NCBI GenBank assembly: GCA_019022495.1
Contig: JAFEKR010000004.1
Span: 186,001-250,000 of the forward strand
From: Epichloe hybrida
Lineage: Eukaryota; Ascomycota; Sordariomycetes; Hypocreales; Clavicipitaceae
Direction: 5' to 3'
DNA length: 64,000 bases
Made by a program: the position numbers and the translations under genes. Below are positions 36,048-47,543 of the stretch, piece by piece. Under the pieces are notes generated by a model. The model made no database searches and was not told where the DNA came from. It worked only from the letters and a program-made list of their open reading frames with translations. Positions within the stretch are counted from its first letter, which is position 1. Each line of letters begins with the position of its first letter.

Positions 36048-38715
36048 TCAAAAAATAATGTCATGTCCCGCCCACATCGTGTCGAATTGGGGTCTCATTG
36101 CCAAATCATCAAGCCCTCCAGAGCTGTGCTCCCAGTCGAAATTCGTGGCCCCCATCATTCCATCCGTCATGCTCATCGTTGTATTGTGCGCTATGAATTG
36201 GCCCAAAGAATCCAAGTCCCGCCATGAGAATCCACTCAACGGATCCATGTCCGCGAGAGGCTTATGAGTCGTCGCTGACGACGGCGGCGTGGCCCGGTCC
36301 TGCCGTTCGATTTGATCAACCGTGGGCTCCGGATGCTCTGCCACTGGGTCACTGCGTGCCGAGCTCTTGTCTGCTTGCTTCGTCGTCGATTTCCTCCAGA
36401 GGAGTCGAAGTGACATGGCGTACCGCCTCTCGAGGCTATGCGGATTATTTGACGTCTTCTGCAGTTGCATGATGGTCCCGTGGATGGCCCGCTGGACGCC
36501 GCGATCCCCTTCACTGCTGATTGCTCCTGCCAGTCGGGCCTTTCCAGCGATGTTAGTCTATGGCATGTTGCAGAGGTCGCATGGTTTCCGAGTAGCTCAC
36601 CTTGAAAAGGAATACTGCCGCGTAGATGACGTAGAGACAGTACTTGAGAGGCATGCATTTGAGGCCAGCCACCGGGTCTATGAAACTGTTCAGAATGCTG
36701 AGCAGCGAGTTTGCAGCGTCAATGGATTCGTAGATGAAGCGTGCGTCTGGTTTCCCAGCGACATTGGAGAACAATGGGCCGCTCGCGTTCTCTGGTTCTT
36801 CCTGGGCATTACGAGCGGCTGCACGATTCAGGTTGGCTTGGAAGGCAAAGGCATTGATATAGAGCCGCAGGAACTCGAAAGACAGGACCAGCGACGCCTT
36901 CACTGGCGGTGTGACTGCGTTGGTACCAACATCAGCACCATGACTTGAGTGAGTGCGGCGATTTGTGTTACTCACAGCTATGATTTGCCCAGGTCAACTT
37001 CCATTTGCGCACCATGGCAGCAAAATCGTCCTGAGTTGGACATCAGTTCTGGAGGATTCAGAGTAGAGTTTCTTGAGTCAGCCGTATCACTTACAATGTA
37101 TCTGACATATTCTCCGCTGATGTAGAGCTGCTTTCTGTGACTCGTAGATGAGTACAATATGTCGTGAGCATTGCTGATGAGTTGTGTCAGTTCGAGATGA
37201 GCTTGAAACAACAGTCCCATGTTGTCAGGGCCGAGTTCCTGTGCCTGTAACGTTGGGAAGTCATCGGCTCGCAGATGAAGAGCCGGCCCAGGGCCGCGTG
37301 ACCAGAAGCCTTTCCCGAGTCTGATGGAGACTTGCCGGTCGCTCATATAGCATGCTGCCACTTGTTAATATCCGTCCAGGAAGAGACAAGAGCGAGAGAG
37401 AGGGGGGAGGGAGCGCCTGTAAATGATTCCTTTGCTTACCTGCCCAGACAACGCGCTTGCGACTCATCTCTCCTGAAAGTTTTCCGTCATCTGGCAGAAG
37501 TGTGGTTTGCTCCAGTCTTTGAAGATATCCTAACCTGATAGCCAACCCCACAAGCATCCAGGCTCCATGATCCTCCTGACCGCAGCCGATAGCAGAGTTC
37601 TCTTGTGGCCGTTGTGGTGCCCACTCTGCAAGAATCAGGAGCGCCTCAACAGAGCCAATGGACGCTGAGCCGGCGTAGATGAGATTTGACATGAAGCTCT
37701 CGATATGTCGAGAGCATGCGTCGTGCACCCTGAACCATGTGGGGTCGTCCTTCGAAGCAACAGTGAGAATAGCTGTCAGAAGATGAGGTTCCTTCTCGGC
37801 CCATTCTGAAATTGAGCCGCCCCCGAAAATTTTGCCATGTGCGACTGGGAAGAAAGGGTGGTATTTCTCGTGATACCTTGATGGCGCACAAGATTAGGGA
37901 GAGATGCTTGGCGATGGGGCTCGTCTTTTGGGACATACCTTTTCAGGAGATAGGTTGCCTCTGAATTTGTCAGAATGCCGTCATCCAGGGGAGGATAGTA
38001 ACTCGCAGCAGGTCTGCCTACTATTTGCTGCATGCCGTCAACATGGCGGATATCGGCGCTTGCTTGACCTGCTATCGCATTACGCTGCGGATCTGGAGCC
38101 AAATCGGCAACCTGGGCAAGAAGATCAAGGGCGTCCGAGGGGTTCAAGAGGTCTGTGGAAGCAATATGCCCTTCTAATCCATCCGAACTTGTACGTGAGC
38201 GTGCCATCTCTGGTGCGCATCCGCCATCGGGGCTGTCCGCACGCCAGTTGCCGGTATGCTGTGGAGAGGATGGCCATCCTTGTATCCCGCCCGGTTGGTG
38301 GCTGGGACGGGAGTCACTTGATTGCCTGCTGTGGTCATCACTTTCGTCGTCCTCATGTGCGGTGCTAGGTGGCCCTTGGGTATCCGAGTTTGCGCCACGT
38401 TGGCTGTCGCGCTTCGCTGGTTGAATGGCGGAATTGCGGACGCCTTTGATCCTACGACCACCACGTCTGGACTTCGCAAGCACGCATTCCAACTGCTGCT
38501 CAACACATCGACGGCAAGGCGGCAAGCCAGACATGCCCTCGGAGTCACTGCTCATCCAATAAGCGTCAGTAGGCGACGACGGGAAAACCTTGCGCAGCGG
38601 GTCGTCACCACGGCGGGCACGTGTGTTGTCAGCTTACATACAGGTCGCATCTTGTCTTGCGCATTCGACATGATAGGCACGCGCGCGAGACCCGTTTGCC
38701 CTTGAACCGCGCCAT
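36048..38715 (-). CDS. Zn2Cys6 fungal transcription factor
   Basis: Nuclear regulator, target unknown. Seven exons: 38642-38715, 37939-38547, 37440-37876, 37095-37354, 36976-37030, 36601-36914 and 36048-36539; 746 aa. The first intron splits the zinc cluster, and joining it restores Cys13, 16, 23, 36, 39 and 46 (CLSCRMRKTRC, then CRRCVEQQLEC). A basic linker (KSRRGGRRIKG) and an acidic, serine-rich region follow. The fungal-specific regulatory domain begins near YHEKYHPFFPVAHG and contains GAWMLVGLAIRLGY and ACYMSDRQVSIRLGKGFW. The C-terminal tail has an S/T-rich acidic segment. It is divergent from the hydroxyacid dehydrogenase gene. Confidence 0.9.
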
Positions 38716-39120
38716 GCTACGTGTCGGCGTCTAGATCGGCTGCAATTCCATCAGCTCAAGTAAGTTGATCTCCACGGGCGAGCAGTCTCTGAGTTGTGTC
38801 AAATGCCGTGACATGATGTTTCAGTTTGCGGGAAACCCGGCAAAAATGCAAAAATATCCGTGGTGGGGTGGATCTCAATAGCCGCGCGCACTGGACTGGC
38901 GGTTCGATGACTGGGGCCAATCGGCGAACACACACATGTAATCCAATCCGTATGTACATCCGTGCGCCAAACACCAAACAGCTTGTTGACCCCACCCCAC
39001 GCTTGACTACTGTCATCTTTCGTCCCTGGTCTTGATTCTTTTTCATCATCACGCAGAACGTGAGCTCTTCTATCCACCTAAGCAAAGCTGAAGATATTCA
39101 ATTACCAATCACGCTGCAAA
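38716..39120. promoter_or_regulatory. Divergent promoter, Zn2Cys6 regulator and D-2-hydroxyacid dehydrogenase
   Basis: A 405-bp gap between two opposite start codons. No CGG-N-CCG pair typical of Zn2Cys6 sites was clearly identified. No gene is seen. Confidence 0.4.
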
Positions 39121-40409
39121 ATGAGTTCCGCAACGAAACCTGGCGTTTTGATGCTTGGTGTCATTCATCACGCACACGCCGAGTTCAACAAGCTCTCCGA
39201 TATCGCCCATGTTACGGTTAGATGCACCAGTGAATCGCAACATGTGTCACATGAGAGCCTCGAGAACTGATAGTCAAATCAAACTTCTAGCAAGTGACGT
39301 CTGGAAGCAGAGATGAGTTTTTGCGCGACTGCGACAACGGCAAATACAACAGCATTGTTGCCATCTCGAGAACATACGACTCCGTCAATGTAAGCTCATT
39401 TTTTGACAAGGGTCCGTCGTGTGCTGATGGATTTTGGACCAATTTTAGATAACTGGGCGATTCGATGCCGAACTCATTTCTCATCTCCCCGCGTCAGTCA
39501 AGTTCATTTCCCACAACGGCGCGGGTTATGACCAGGTCGACGTCCAAGCTTGCACGGACAGGAGTATGAGCCCACCTCGCAAGTCATTTGGTGACGGGGA
39601 CCAACTACTGACAATCATCTCGTGCAGAAATCTCAGTGTCCAACACTCCTACAGCTGTGGATGCTGCCACAGCCAACACTGCAATCTTTTTGATACTAGG
39701 CGCCTCGAGGCGGGCATGGATTCCCCAGTTAGCCCTGCGAGAGGGGAATTGGCGAGGCGCCAGCCCTCTAGGTCGCGATCCTCACCACATGACGCTGGGT
39801 GTTCTCGGAATGGGCGGCATCGGAACGGCTACCGCCAAACGCGCTGCAGCGCTTGGATTTAAGCTCAAATATCACAACCGGAAGCCCGTCGCCGATCTGG
39901 ACAAGCAATTCTCACCGCAGGAGGTTCCCCAATATGTCAGCTTCGAAGATCTGCTCAAGACCAGTGATGTCATCTCAATCCACTTGCCGCTGGGGCCGGC
40001 TACCAAGGGCCTCATTGGCAGAAAGGAACTCGGCTCAATGAAAGACGGTGTCATCATTGTCAATACTGCCAGAGGAGCCATCATTGATGAAGAAGCCCTA
40101 GCAGATAGCTTGGAATCTGGCAAAGTGTGGAGCGTGGGTCTGGACGTTTTCGAGAAGGAGCCCGAAATCAACCCCAAACTTATCAAGCATCCTGGAGCTG
40201 TGCTTCTGCCACATATTGGTACTGCTACCATCGACACACAGGTATGCAAACTAGTGCTACTCATTTTGAGAGTCTTGTGACTGACGGATAGCGTGCGAAA
40301 ACAGAAAGAAATGGAGGTTCTGGTCATCGACAACGTCAAGAGCGCAATAAACGACGGCAAGCATCTGACACAAGTGCCCGAGCAGAAGCCGGTGTTGGCG
40401 AAAGTGTAA
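39121..40409 (+). CDS. D-isomer-specific 2-hydroxyacid dehydrogenase (glyoxylate reductase-like)
   Basis: Cytosolic or organellar NAD(P)H-dependent reduction of a 2-oxoacid such as glyoxylate or hydroxypyruvate. Five exons: 39121-39216, 39291-39389, 39449-39563, 39628-40241 and 40305-40409; 342 aa. NGAGYDQVDV precedes the cofactor loop GVLGMGGIGTA. The catalytic residues sit in NTARGAIIDE (Arg), GLDVFEKEPEI (Glu) and LLPHIGTAT (His). It resembles yeast Gor1. The start at 39121 gives MSSATKPGVLMLG, the expected N-terminal strand. Confidence 0.92.
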
Positions 40410-40617
40410 AACGGTGTAGATGTTTGCCTTGATCGAATTCGGTATATTAGAACGCAATTCTTAGATACATGCAGATGTCTTAATAAACGCAATTTAACAA
40501 AAGGCCCTTATCACAGCATCAACTCCCCCCGCTCCTGGTTTCACAACGGTACCACGAATATGGCATAACGCTGGCATATCGCATATCAAGGTGCTAAGGT
40601 GAATTTTATTGCTCTCG

Positions 40618-41820
40618 CTACTTCAATCCTCCGGTAAGAAGTATCTCTTGTCCGGTCATATATCCAGTCTTCGCGAACCTGTGCCGCCGAGTTAACCTCC
40701 AAAGTAGGACGGGACAGGACTACAGAAATACTCACATGGTGACGACGTTGGCCACCTCCTCAGGAGCTCCCAATCGACGGACTGGCACGCTGCTTGCAAT
40801 CGCCAGGCCTGGGTCTGATTCTTTCAACGCCTCCATATTGCAATTCGAATCCCAGGCTCTGCAATCCTTGAAATCAGCGCAATTCTTCAGGTTGGGTGTC
40901 AAGGAGCAACATACCGTCCGATGGGCGTAGCAATCATGCCTGTTGACCCGATCATAGCCGGCGCAACCTGCAAAACAAACGCGTCAGCTTGGCGGGCTCG
41001 GTAATTGTGACATCGCGGAGAACGGACTATATTCACCGTGACGCCGTCCGGTGCCAGCACAGTAGCCAAGTTCAACCCCATGGAACTGCGACGGTTAGCC
41101 TCGGTAGCTTGAGCGTGATCTGCGCCATCTGAGTTGAGCAAACTCTCATCTTACCAAAGAGCTCCTTTCGAAGCCGCATAATGACACCCGTTGAGCCCGC
41201 TGCCTCGACTGGCGATACTGCCAACGAGAACCACCCGCCCCCAGCCCTGACTGCGCATACCCTCGACGCAAGCCTTTGTCACAACAAATTGGCTACGGAT
41301 GTTGATCTCCATCATTTCATCCCAGTCCGTCTCCTGAATATCGTGGACATCGCGGATGCGCCGCCCTAGCCCGGCATTTGCTACCAACACGGATACCGCT
41401 TTGTGTTTCTCCATCACTTCCGGCATACTCAGTACCGTAGGAACGAGCGCTCGCGTGGATTCTCGACACGTTAGGTCGGCTTTGGCAGTGGCAAATAGCT
41501 GGGAGGGGTACTTGTTGCGAAGCTCGGCAGCAAGCGTCTCCGCTTTGTCCTACGACAAGTTATACCTTGTGCGTGGGTTTTGATTGGGGTTTTTTTTTTC
41601 GACCTACCTTGCTGGAAGAGTAATGAAGAATGACATCGCAGCCCTCGGATGCCAGTGCTTTTGCGCAGGAAGAACCTATCCCGCCACTACGGCGGTGAAG
41701 TGCCCGTTAGACTAGGATGAAGGATCTCTTTGCGCTCCGCGCGACGAACCTTGCTCCTGTCACCAAGGCCAGGCGACCATCCAGGCCATTGTTCACGGAT
41801 TGTAGACCAAACGTGGGCAT
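40618..41820 (-). CDS. Short-chain dehydrogenase/reductase, FabG-like
   Basis: Classical NAD(P)-dependent SDR; substrate unknown. Seven exons: 41750-41820, 41608-41686, 41155-41549, 41028-41085, 40915-40967, 40736-40858 and 40618-40678; 279 aa. Splicing restores the cofactor loop VTGASGGIG. VLVANAG, the active-site Ser in VLVGSIASRG and the catalytic Tyr/Lys in CHYAASKGAL follow. The end (GYMTGQEILLTGG) is typical of FabG-like reductases. Some donors are weak (GTCCGT at 41027). It is convergent with the hydroxyacid dehydrogenase, 208 bp apart. Confidence 0.88.
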
Positions 41821-42653
41821 TTTGAGACTTTGGAAAAGCCTGGCAATTTCAGGAACTTGGTGTGTAGTTGCAGAGATGGTGGCGTCGAGTTGAGAGAGTG
41901 TTTGCGACGTCCCGACATCCGACATCCGACGTCCGACGTCCGACGTCCGACATCCGACACGCGTGAAAGACAAGTTCTTGCCGGCTGAATGCTGTCGGCA
42001 AATGAGTCAGGAAACACAAACAGCGAATGTACATGTGCATGGAAATGGACTTGACGAACCGCGCCACCAGGGAGCCCGTAATAGCCGACGACGGCATTTG
42101 GGTCATCGGCCCTTTGGCGGTGTCAGCGCTCATTGCAACACCAAGTGTCTCGGGGCCGCGCCACGCTTTGGGCGGCTCGCTGCCCCTCCCCCTCCATCTT
42201 TTCGTTTCGTCCCCCCCCACCACTGCCAACCAGTGCCACCCCCCGGTGGACAATGCCCCGGACTTCCCCAGTCCCAGTGCTCCAGGGCCCACACGCTTTA
42301 GTGGTCCAGGTTGAAACTCTCAGCGATTTCTTGTACATGTGTACACCACCTATGAACGTCTCAATTCCTCGTCCTCGTCCTCGTCCTCTGGCTTACAAGC
42401 TGAAAATGTATGCTGGCACGTAGCATGGCGCTTGAAAAATACAGTGCACGTCAGGTACCACTTGACACATGGCTCTGCTCATGGCCGCAATCAACAACTC
42501 ACAATCAATTGGTGGTGGGCATCGTCACTGCTTGCATCGTTCCTTTTGTTTGACAAGAATTTGAGACGAGAGCAGTCATGCATTTGGGTCCTCTCTATTG
42601 TTGATCAATGGGAACAAAACTTCCCAGCTACTGATCCCAGCTACTGGTCCCAG
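41821..42653. other. Intergenic region between the SDR and DUF genes
   Basis: No gene is seen. It holds a heptamer array (41914-41955) next to the SDR start and 13-bp repeats (42623-42661) at the end of the neighbouring gene. A C-run (CCCCCCC) is near 42212. Confidence 0.45.
41914..41955. repeat. Heptamer array (GACRTCC)6
   Basis: Six perfect head-to-tail copies of GACATCC or GACGTCC. It starts 94 bp upstream of the SDR start codon. The word GACGTC, core of CRE/ATF-type sites, occurs within several units. Confidence 0.85.
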
Positions 42654-42661
42654 CTACTGGC
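42623..42661. repeat. Three 13-bp units (CCCAGCTACTGRY)
   Basis: Units at 42623-42635, 42636-42648 and 42649-42661. The stop codon of the minus-strand gene (42654-42656) is the TAG formed by CTA inside the third unit, so the array begins within the coding end. Confidence 0.8.
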
Positions 42662-43475
42662 CGCCCGCAAAGGCCTTGGCCTCATTCCACGTCATCAAAT
42701 TAATGAATATCCATCGCAGAATCTCCCCGGCGACATCACCCTTGCACCTGAATGAGTCCCTCTCCGGACTGGCCTGCACCAGCAAAGCTCCCTTCTCCCT
42801 GTAGTCCCCGTCAATCACGGCAAACCGCGCCGCATCCAACCCATTCTCGTCCGCGTACGAAGGGTGATCGCTGATAATTTGATCGAGGCTGCGGTTACCG
42901 GCGCGAACAGCTCTGTAGAACTTGGGCAGCTCGTCTGCGTCGCCGTCCTCGTCAGGGTCACTGACACCAACGTCCTGCACGCCCTTGTTCATGGCCAACA
43001 GCGCGGCATTGAACTCGTCCTTTTTAGGGACGGAGTTGTACAATGCAAACCAATCAACGGGCGCGGTTTCCGTCTTCTCCTCGGGCACATCCATTCGCAC
43101 CGTGTACCAATCCTCGTTCGAGATGCTCAGTGAGCCGATGAAGTTGTTTGCCTCGGCGGGAGCATAGCGCACGGCATCATCGAAGCCATGATATTCGTCA
43201 AGGCTGACGAGCAAGACGCCACGCGCCGCGAAATCCGCCGAGTCAAAGACGAGGAAAAGCTTGGCATTCGTGCCAGTCTCGTCGTGGTTGCTGTCCCGGT
43301 GATGCTGGATCACCGCCTGCGTGCCCTGTCCCTCGAGCTTCTCTATCTTGAGACTCTCGGCGTCCTCTTCGCCGTCTTCGAAGAGGGCTTCGATAATGGC
43401 TCGCTCATCGAGGCCCGACGCGGTGACGTACACCTTGAACGCCAGCCCGGGGCCTTCCGACTCGGTGTCCGACAT
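42654..43475 (-). CDS. Uncharacterised acidic protein, 273 aa
   Basis: Single exon, no catalytic motif recognised. The sequence is acidic. The second half has SLDQIISDHPSYADENGLDA and FAVIDGDYREKGALLVQ, which resemble a domain of unknown function (DUF6924-like) found in fungi; this assignment is from memory and weak. There is no signal peptide or membrane segment, so it is probably cytosolic. The ATG at 43475 begins MSDTESEGPG. The coding frame looks genuine from its length and composition. Confidence 0.75.
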   Translation of the reverse strand: MSDTESEGPGLAFKVYVTASGLDERAIIEALFEDGEEDAESLKIEKLEGQGTQAVIQHHRDSNHDETGTNAKLFLVFDSADFAARGVLLVSLDEYHGFDDAVRYAPAEANNFIGSLSISNEDWYTVRMDVPEEKTETAPVDWFALYNSVPKKDEFNAALLAMNKGVQDVGVSDPDEDGDADELPKFYRAVRAGNRSLDQIISDHPSYADENGLDAARFAVIDGDYREKGALLVQASPERDSFRCKGDVAGEILRWIFINLMTWNEAKAFAGGQ

Positions 43476-43742
43476 TCTGGACTCTCTGAATCAAAGTGAT
43501 CGGGGTTGCATAAATCGGCGTGCGCTTTCTCCGGCACTCAGAGGAGTGATAAGAGGAAGGCCTGGTCGGTTGGATGGGGGGCCAAAATGGCGCAGCACGA
43601 GGAAAGCCGTGAGCCGTGGGTGAGCAGTGACGACATAGGATGACTTTGGTGCGCCTCGAAAGGAGCGCTGTTCCGCAGCCTGCCCTTTGAAAAGTTCAAT
43701 GGCTCTTAGTAGTAATTAAGCGGAATTTTTGCTAGCGACGAA

Positions 43743-43847
43743 GTTCCCGTAGCGGAGTGGTTACCGCGTGACTCTTATACACTAAGGTCCAGCTTTGGTG
43801 CTATGCTAGAAATGTCAAGGTCCGGGGTTCGACCCCCCGCGGGAACA
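43743..43847 (+). tRNA. tRNA with intron, probably tRNA-Ile (UAU)
   Basis: The acceptor GTTCCCG/CGGGAAC pairs perfectly, discriminator A. D arm GCGG-AGTGGTTA-CCGC; T arm CGGGG-TTCGACC-CCCCG. Counting from the D arm, stem 27-31 is TGACT and the loop CTTATA gives anticodon TAT (Ile). An intron of about 32 nt follows. The anticodon stem has one T-T mismatch. Reading the loop one codon earlier would give CTT (Lys), but then base 26 is missing. Confidence 0.8.
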
Positions 43848-44584
43848 TATTCTCATTTTTGCATGTTCGCCGTTTCTTTCTTCTTTTCTTTGTTCCTCTC
43901 TTGGCATCTGGCCTTCAATTTCTATAATCCGTACTTTTCATTCTCTGCACAATTCACCTTGTTCTGGAATCATCACCAAAAGCCGTCATGAACTTGTCAC
44001 ACAGCCCGCTCCTGCTGAGCAAACACACAAGCAAACATGATGTTTGTAGATCCTGGTTCGCCTACCTTGCATTCATGGATCGTGACAGCGTCGTCGACTT
44101 GGAGAGCGAAGTGCAATGAGCTAAGTAGACAAGTCCTAAGCGTGGATGGTGATTCATTCAAACTCGACAGATTGTAATTACAATGGTGAGAAGTTACCAC
44201 AAAGTACTGGCCGATCTGCTTCATCTCGACGGACAATGCTGCCTAACCCTGAATCTGCTCAGAAGAAGCGTCCTCACTTACACACGGCGACCAAGTGTCA
44301 GTCAGTCACTCAGTGCTTGCCTGCACGGACAGACTGTATTGTGCATGTCCCGATCTTGATTCACAACATATCCGGCAGAAGCATCATGTGCTTCCCGAAA
44401 CAAACGGTTCGTCCACTACTTATTGATTGCATACTTCATCCACCTCGGCCGCCAAAAGTCAACGTCATCTCACTGCCAACAACCTCTTGTCTCCTACTTT
44501 CTCTCCGACCCGTAGCTCTCGGGAAGGGCGGGGGAGGGCGTGAAGAAAAAAACCCCCCAAAAAAACCAAAGCATCCCGGCCGCC
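43848..44584. other. Intergenic region between the tRNA and the 175-aa gene
   Basis: No gene is seen. The pyrimidine-rich stretch before 44585 and the A-rich AAAAAAACC leader look like a promoter and 5' UTR. Confidence 0.4.
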
Positions 44585-45109
44585 ATGGATGCTGAAGAGT
44601 GCAACGCCGTCGCAGGCCATTGCGAAGCATCCCCCGTCAAATCAAAGAAACAGCTTCGCCAAGAAAGAAGCAAGTCGCGTCGGGAGTCGCCTCGCCTCAC
44701 CACGTCGGCATCTCACGACGCGGACCTCCCGGCCTTCGACCGCGTCAAGAAGCTCGAGAATTTCGACGGCTTCACGGGCGACATTGAGAACCTCCTCACC
44801 GAACTCATTGACAGGGTTCTCACTCAGGAGGCCGCCGAGCCGAGAGCGACCAGGCGCGACGAGCTCGCGACGCTCCTCCTGTGGCATGCTGAGTTCCAGG
44901 CACAAGCCGGGAAAGGGGGGGACGAGACCGTCCGGAGCATGGAGATGAGGAGCTTCATATCGGAGCTCGGCGATGCTTTCGAAAAAGTCGCGGAGAAGCA
45001 TGTCAAGGATGCGAAAAAGACTCCCTATGACACCTTGATCAAGGTCTTCTCCATAAAGAAGAACCAGAAACAGTCAAGACGTCGCCGCAGTGAGGAGGAA
45101 GGGGCATGA
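44585..45109 (+). CDS. Uncharacterised basic/acidic helical protein, 174 aa
   Basis: Single exon from ATG 44585 (context CGCCATGGA is a better start than the upstream ATG at 44540). The N-terminus is serine- and lysine-rich (KSKKQLRQERSKSRRESPR). The middle is helical (FTGDIENLLTELIDRVL, ELATLLLWHAEFQAQ). The end is basic (KKNQKQSRRRRSEEEGA) and could be a nuclear signal. I do not recognise the family. Confidence 0.65.
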   Translation: MDAEECNAVAGHCEASPVKSKKQLRQERSKSRRESPRLTTSASHDADLPAFDRVKKLENFDGFTGDIENLLTELIDRVLTQEAAEPRATRRDELATLLLWHAEFQAQAGKGGDETVRSMEMRSFISELGDAFEKVAEKHVKDAKKTPYDTLIKVFSIKKNQKQSRRRRSEEEGA

Positions 45110-45729
45110 AGATTAGGCAGGGGCCGAGTTTATCAGAGAGCATCTGTTTGCAACACCCGAGAGCGCAGTCACGCTCTCAACTCGCCATGACTCCCAACCC
45201 CAGGAACCAGTAGGGGCCGACGTATTTTTCGGCCGAGACCGGCGGTGGTGGATGAGGATTATGTAGCACTTTGGAGATTATGGGGAGAGAGTGACTGGCG
45301 AGAACAAAGTACACATTACGCGATGGCCTCGACGGAGCATCGGAATCAGGTCGGACTTGGGAGAAGATATCAAGTTGCAGCATTTCATAGCTCACGCACA
45401 AATAAAATGAATTTACTTACCAACAGCATGTTGCTTCGTTCCATTGAGAAAATCTAGTATTAAAAAGACTTACTTGGGTATCTAACTGTTCTTTATGCCT
45501 TGGTCCTTCAACGTCAGGTTTATTTTTTTTCATAGAGGGCTCAGGGTTGCCTTCGCCTTTACCCCGTCCGTCCCTTTGGTAATGAAGAATCGTCAGGCCC
45601 CGAAAACAGGATGCGCAGTGCGCACTCTTAGTAGGCCTTGGTAGGTACTCTCTTGTATTCAAAAGTTGGTAGAATAGAATAGGATTTCATCTTCTCCTTG
45701 GAAAGCTTCAGAGTGGCGTGATGAAATTA
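45110..45729. other. Convergent intergenic region
   Basis: No gene is seen; it contains the 3' ends of the flanking genes. Confidence 0.4.
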
Positions 45730-46907
45730 TCAAATGCCAAGTAGAGCCCCCCTGGTGGACGGCGCAAGCTTCGCCCTAAGAAGCCGGTTCTCATTGAGCA
45801 TGAAGATTTCCCCATTGCGCCCGAAGCAAAAGTTGGCAACACCACCCTCCACAAGAATCTTGCCAATGAGGTGGCCCCCCGGCGACCAAATGTTGATGCC
45901 ATCGCCACATCCACTGTACACGTTTCCGCGCACATCGCACTTTACGCCGTCGGGAATGCCCGTGTCGGCCATGGCGAACAAGCGCTTGTTTGCGAGAAAG
46001 GGCTGACCCGTGGCAGTAACGACATCGTACGCGTAACTGGCCGTGAGTGAGTGTTGGCAACCAAGGTCGGGTATGTGCCAGGAGATGAAGGGGAAGAAGC
46101 CTCTTACATGGTAGACGCGCGCGTGTCGTCGGTCGTGCCATCGCCATGGATGAAATCCGTGTCCGTGACGTAGAGTATCTTCTGGTCAGGACTGAAAGAT
46201 ATGCCGTTGGGCCTCCCGAGGCCATCGGCCATGGCGCGCACCGATTTCTGGTCGGGGTCGAAACGATACACCTGGGACGGCAGGCGGGGTTTGGGACGGA
46301 AGCCCTGTTCGAAGCCGTAGATGGGATCTGTGAACCAGATGGATCCATCCGTGTGAGCGACGAGGTCATTCGGCGAGGTGAAGGTGCGGTTGAGGTACGA
46401 GGTGAGGAGAAACTCAGACTTGTACGGAGGTTTGGATTCCATCAAGGAGATACCGCTGGAGATGTTCATTGTTCCTTGGGCACAGAACACGATGCCATCT
46501 TTGAAGTTGACACCACCGTTGGCCATGGGCACATTGTCTGTCCTGACCTCTTCCACCCTGGTCGACTTCGTATCGTCATACGGCGGCAGTGAGACTCGCG
46601 TGATGACGATGCGTTGCTCCTGAGTCGCAGGGTCTTTGAACCGGTTGCTCGTGACAAACAGCGTGTTGTCTTGCGGTATGAACACACCGGCTTCGTGTGC
46701 GAACGGAATACTCTTGTTCTCGTAGAGTACCTCGACGGTTGGCGAAGGCCCAAACAGCTCTTTGACGCCGTCCTGGAAGACGACGAATGGTGGTGCAATG
46801 GCTGCCGACGCAGTCGCAACCCAGAAACTCCAAGAGAGAATCATGACGATGGAAAGAGGAGCGAGAAAGAGTTCAGATGCTACGGTGACCAACTCGCATC
46901 CAGGCAA
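45730..46907 (-). CDS. SMP-30/gluconolactonase-type lactonohydrolase
   Basis: Six-bladed beta-propeller metal hydrolase acting on lactones; in fungi often secreted. Exons 46108-46907 and 45730-46036 are joined by a 71-nt intron (GTAAGA..GGCCAG), giving 368 aa from ATG 46907. ATG 46844 (MILSWSFWVATASAA) gives a cleaner signal peptide. Conserved blocks include SPNDLVAHTDGSIWFTDP, GRPNGISFSPDQKILYVTD, GIPDGVKCDVRGNVYSG and GVANFCFG. These carry the Glu/Asn/Asp metal-ligand positions of the family. The substrate is unknown. Intact. Confidence 0.9.
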
Positions 46908-47543
46908 GTCGTTTGCTGTACACGTTCAACTTGCAAAAAAAAAAAGACGACTTCTTCAAACCACGGCCGAATTTCCAAGTGAAATGTTTGGAATTGCACG
47001 GCCGTTCAGCTCCGAATCGGTAACTGATGGGCATTGCTCATTAGCCGCTCTCAAACCTCCTTCCAGACAGACAAGACAAATCGACGCTAGGACGATGAAC
47101 CGGACTAGAAGTAGCTCAACGGGTGCGAGTCTTTACGCCTTTAGTTTAGGGTCCCGAATGTGAAACTTTGTGGGCTCTGAAGCTTGGCATTATGGCTCTC
47201 TCGCAACCCACCCCCCCAAACCCCTTCAATCGAATTTTCCACAAGACTTGCGTTGCAGTCTCAAAGTTTGTGACGCCAAACCGGACATGTTTCTCAAAGG
47301 AAGCCGGTCCGGCTAAAAAAAAAACTCGCCTGAATATTCAGACCATATTCATAACGTGTTCAGTTTGACCCCATGTTGTTGTCCCATTGAAATTTGTTGC
47401 CCATCGATCGGACATGAATCGTCTACATCATTCGCGTACACGAAAGTACCGAAATTTCGATAAGTTCTTCAAACATTATGAACTGTTGACAAGTCGACCT
47501 GCTCTTGGCTATACATGTACTTCCATCCACCTCGCTTGATCGC
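46908..47543. other. Intergenic region, lactonase promoter and amine oxidase 3' end
   Basis: No gene is seen. There is an A-run at about 46934-46943 next to the lactonase start and another near 47315. Confidence 0.4.

Noticed and set aside
31505..46907. Secondary-metabolite gene cluster
   Set aside because: No PKS, NRPS, terpene cyclase or DMATS gene is present; the Ppo gene and single oxidoreductases are not enough.
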